Assembly (NCBI GenBank): GCA_003695725.1
Contig: RFHX01000013.1
Span: 1-15,924, forward strand
From: J061 sp003695725 [NCBI: Candidatus Schekmanbacteria bacterium]
GTDB lineage: Bacteria > Schekmanbacteria > GWA2-38-11
DNA length: 15,924 nt
Direction of reading: 5' to 3'
Made by a program: the position numbers and the translations under genes. Below are positions 15,853 through 15,924 of the stretch, piece by piece (position 1 is the stretch's first letter; each line of letters starts with the position of its first letter). The notes beneath the pieces were generated by a model. That model saw only the letters and a program-made list of their open reading frames with translations, was not told the DNA's origin and made no database searches.

Positions 15853-15924
15853 ATGATTCCTAACTCAAAAAAAATAATACTTTTTTAAAAAAATATTCTA
15901 TTAATTGATATAATTATAATTAAC
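15853..15924. other. AT-rich upstream region of the transferase gene, cut by the window
   Basis: Seventy-two very AT-rich bases. On the minus strand a TATAAT (15918-15913) could be a -10 element for the transferase gene, but its -35 would lie at or beyond the window edge. No coding sequence seen. Confidence 0.3.

Overview
The window reads as ordinary chromosomal DNA of an AT-rich, Gram-negative bacterium with an outer membrane. Evidence for the outer membrane is a TPR protein ending in a beta-barrel with C-terminal Phe, several Sec signal peptides and a periplasmic multihaem cytochrome c. The mix of FecR and CHASE2-cyclase proteins, cytochrome c and Big/NHL-type secreted proteins would suit an uncultivated deltaproteobacteria-like lineage, perhaps Schekmanbacteria. 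That placement is a guess from style and is not shown by the sequence. I see no tRNA, rRNA, insertion sequence, CRISPR array or phage gene.

Layout from left to right. Positions 1-428 (-) hold the first part of a P1/DmpA-family (S58) peptidase, cut by the window edge. Positions 452-491 hold a clear Rho-independent terminator for the minus strand. It closes a three-gene minus-strand operon of envelope proteins running from 7635 to 514: a TPR + outer-membrane beta-barrel protein, a secreted FecR-domain protein with a very acidic Gly/Glu tail, and a 1455-residue secreted protein built of Ig-like, NHL-propeller and carboxypeptidase-regulatory-like domains. Divergent from this operon, across a 169-base gap with a good sigma70-type promoter for the operon, is a CHASE2-domain class III nucleotide cyclase (7805-10057, +).

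The right half is a second minus-strand cluster (15852 to 10186): a WecA/MraY-type polyprenyl-phosphate sugar-phosphate transferase with a fused GAF domain, then RmlA, RmlB and RmlD of the dTDP-deoxysugar pathway (no RmlC), then a multihaem cytochrome c with an internal duplication. The first four genes belong to surface-polysaccharide synthesis: the transferase loads the lipid carrier and the Rml enzymes supply a dTDP-deoxyhexose. The cytochrome follows rmlD by 34 bases in the same direction, so it may be co-transcribed, but its job is respiratory or redox.

The most interesting unit is the left one. An outer-membrane TPR-barrel, an exported FecR protein, a giant adhesin-like protein and a membrane cyclase with a periplasmic CHASE2 sensor could together form an envelope-sensing module with a cAMP output. 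This is inference from gene order and domain logic only.
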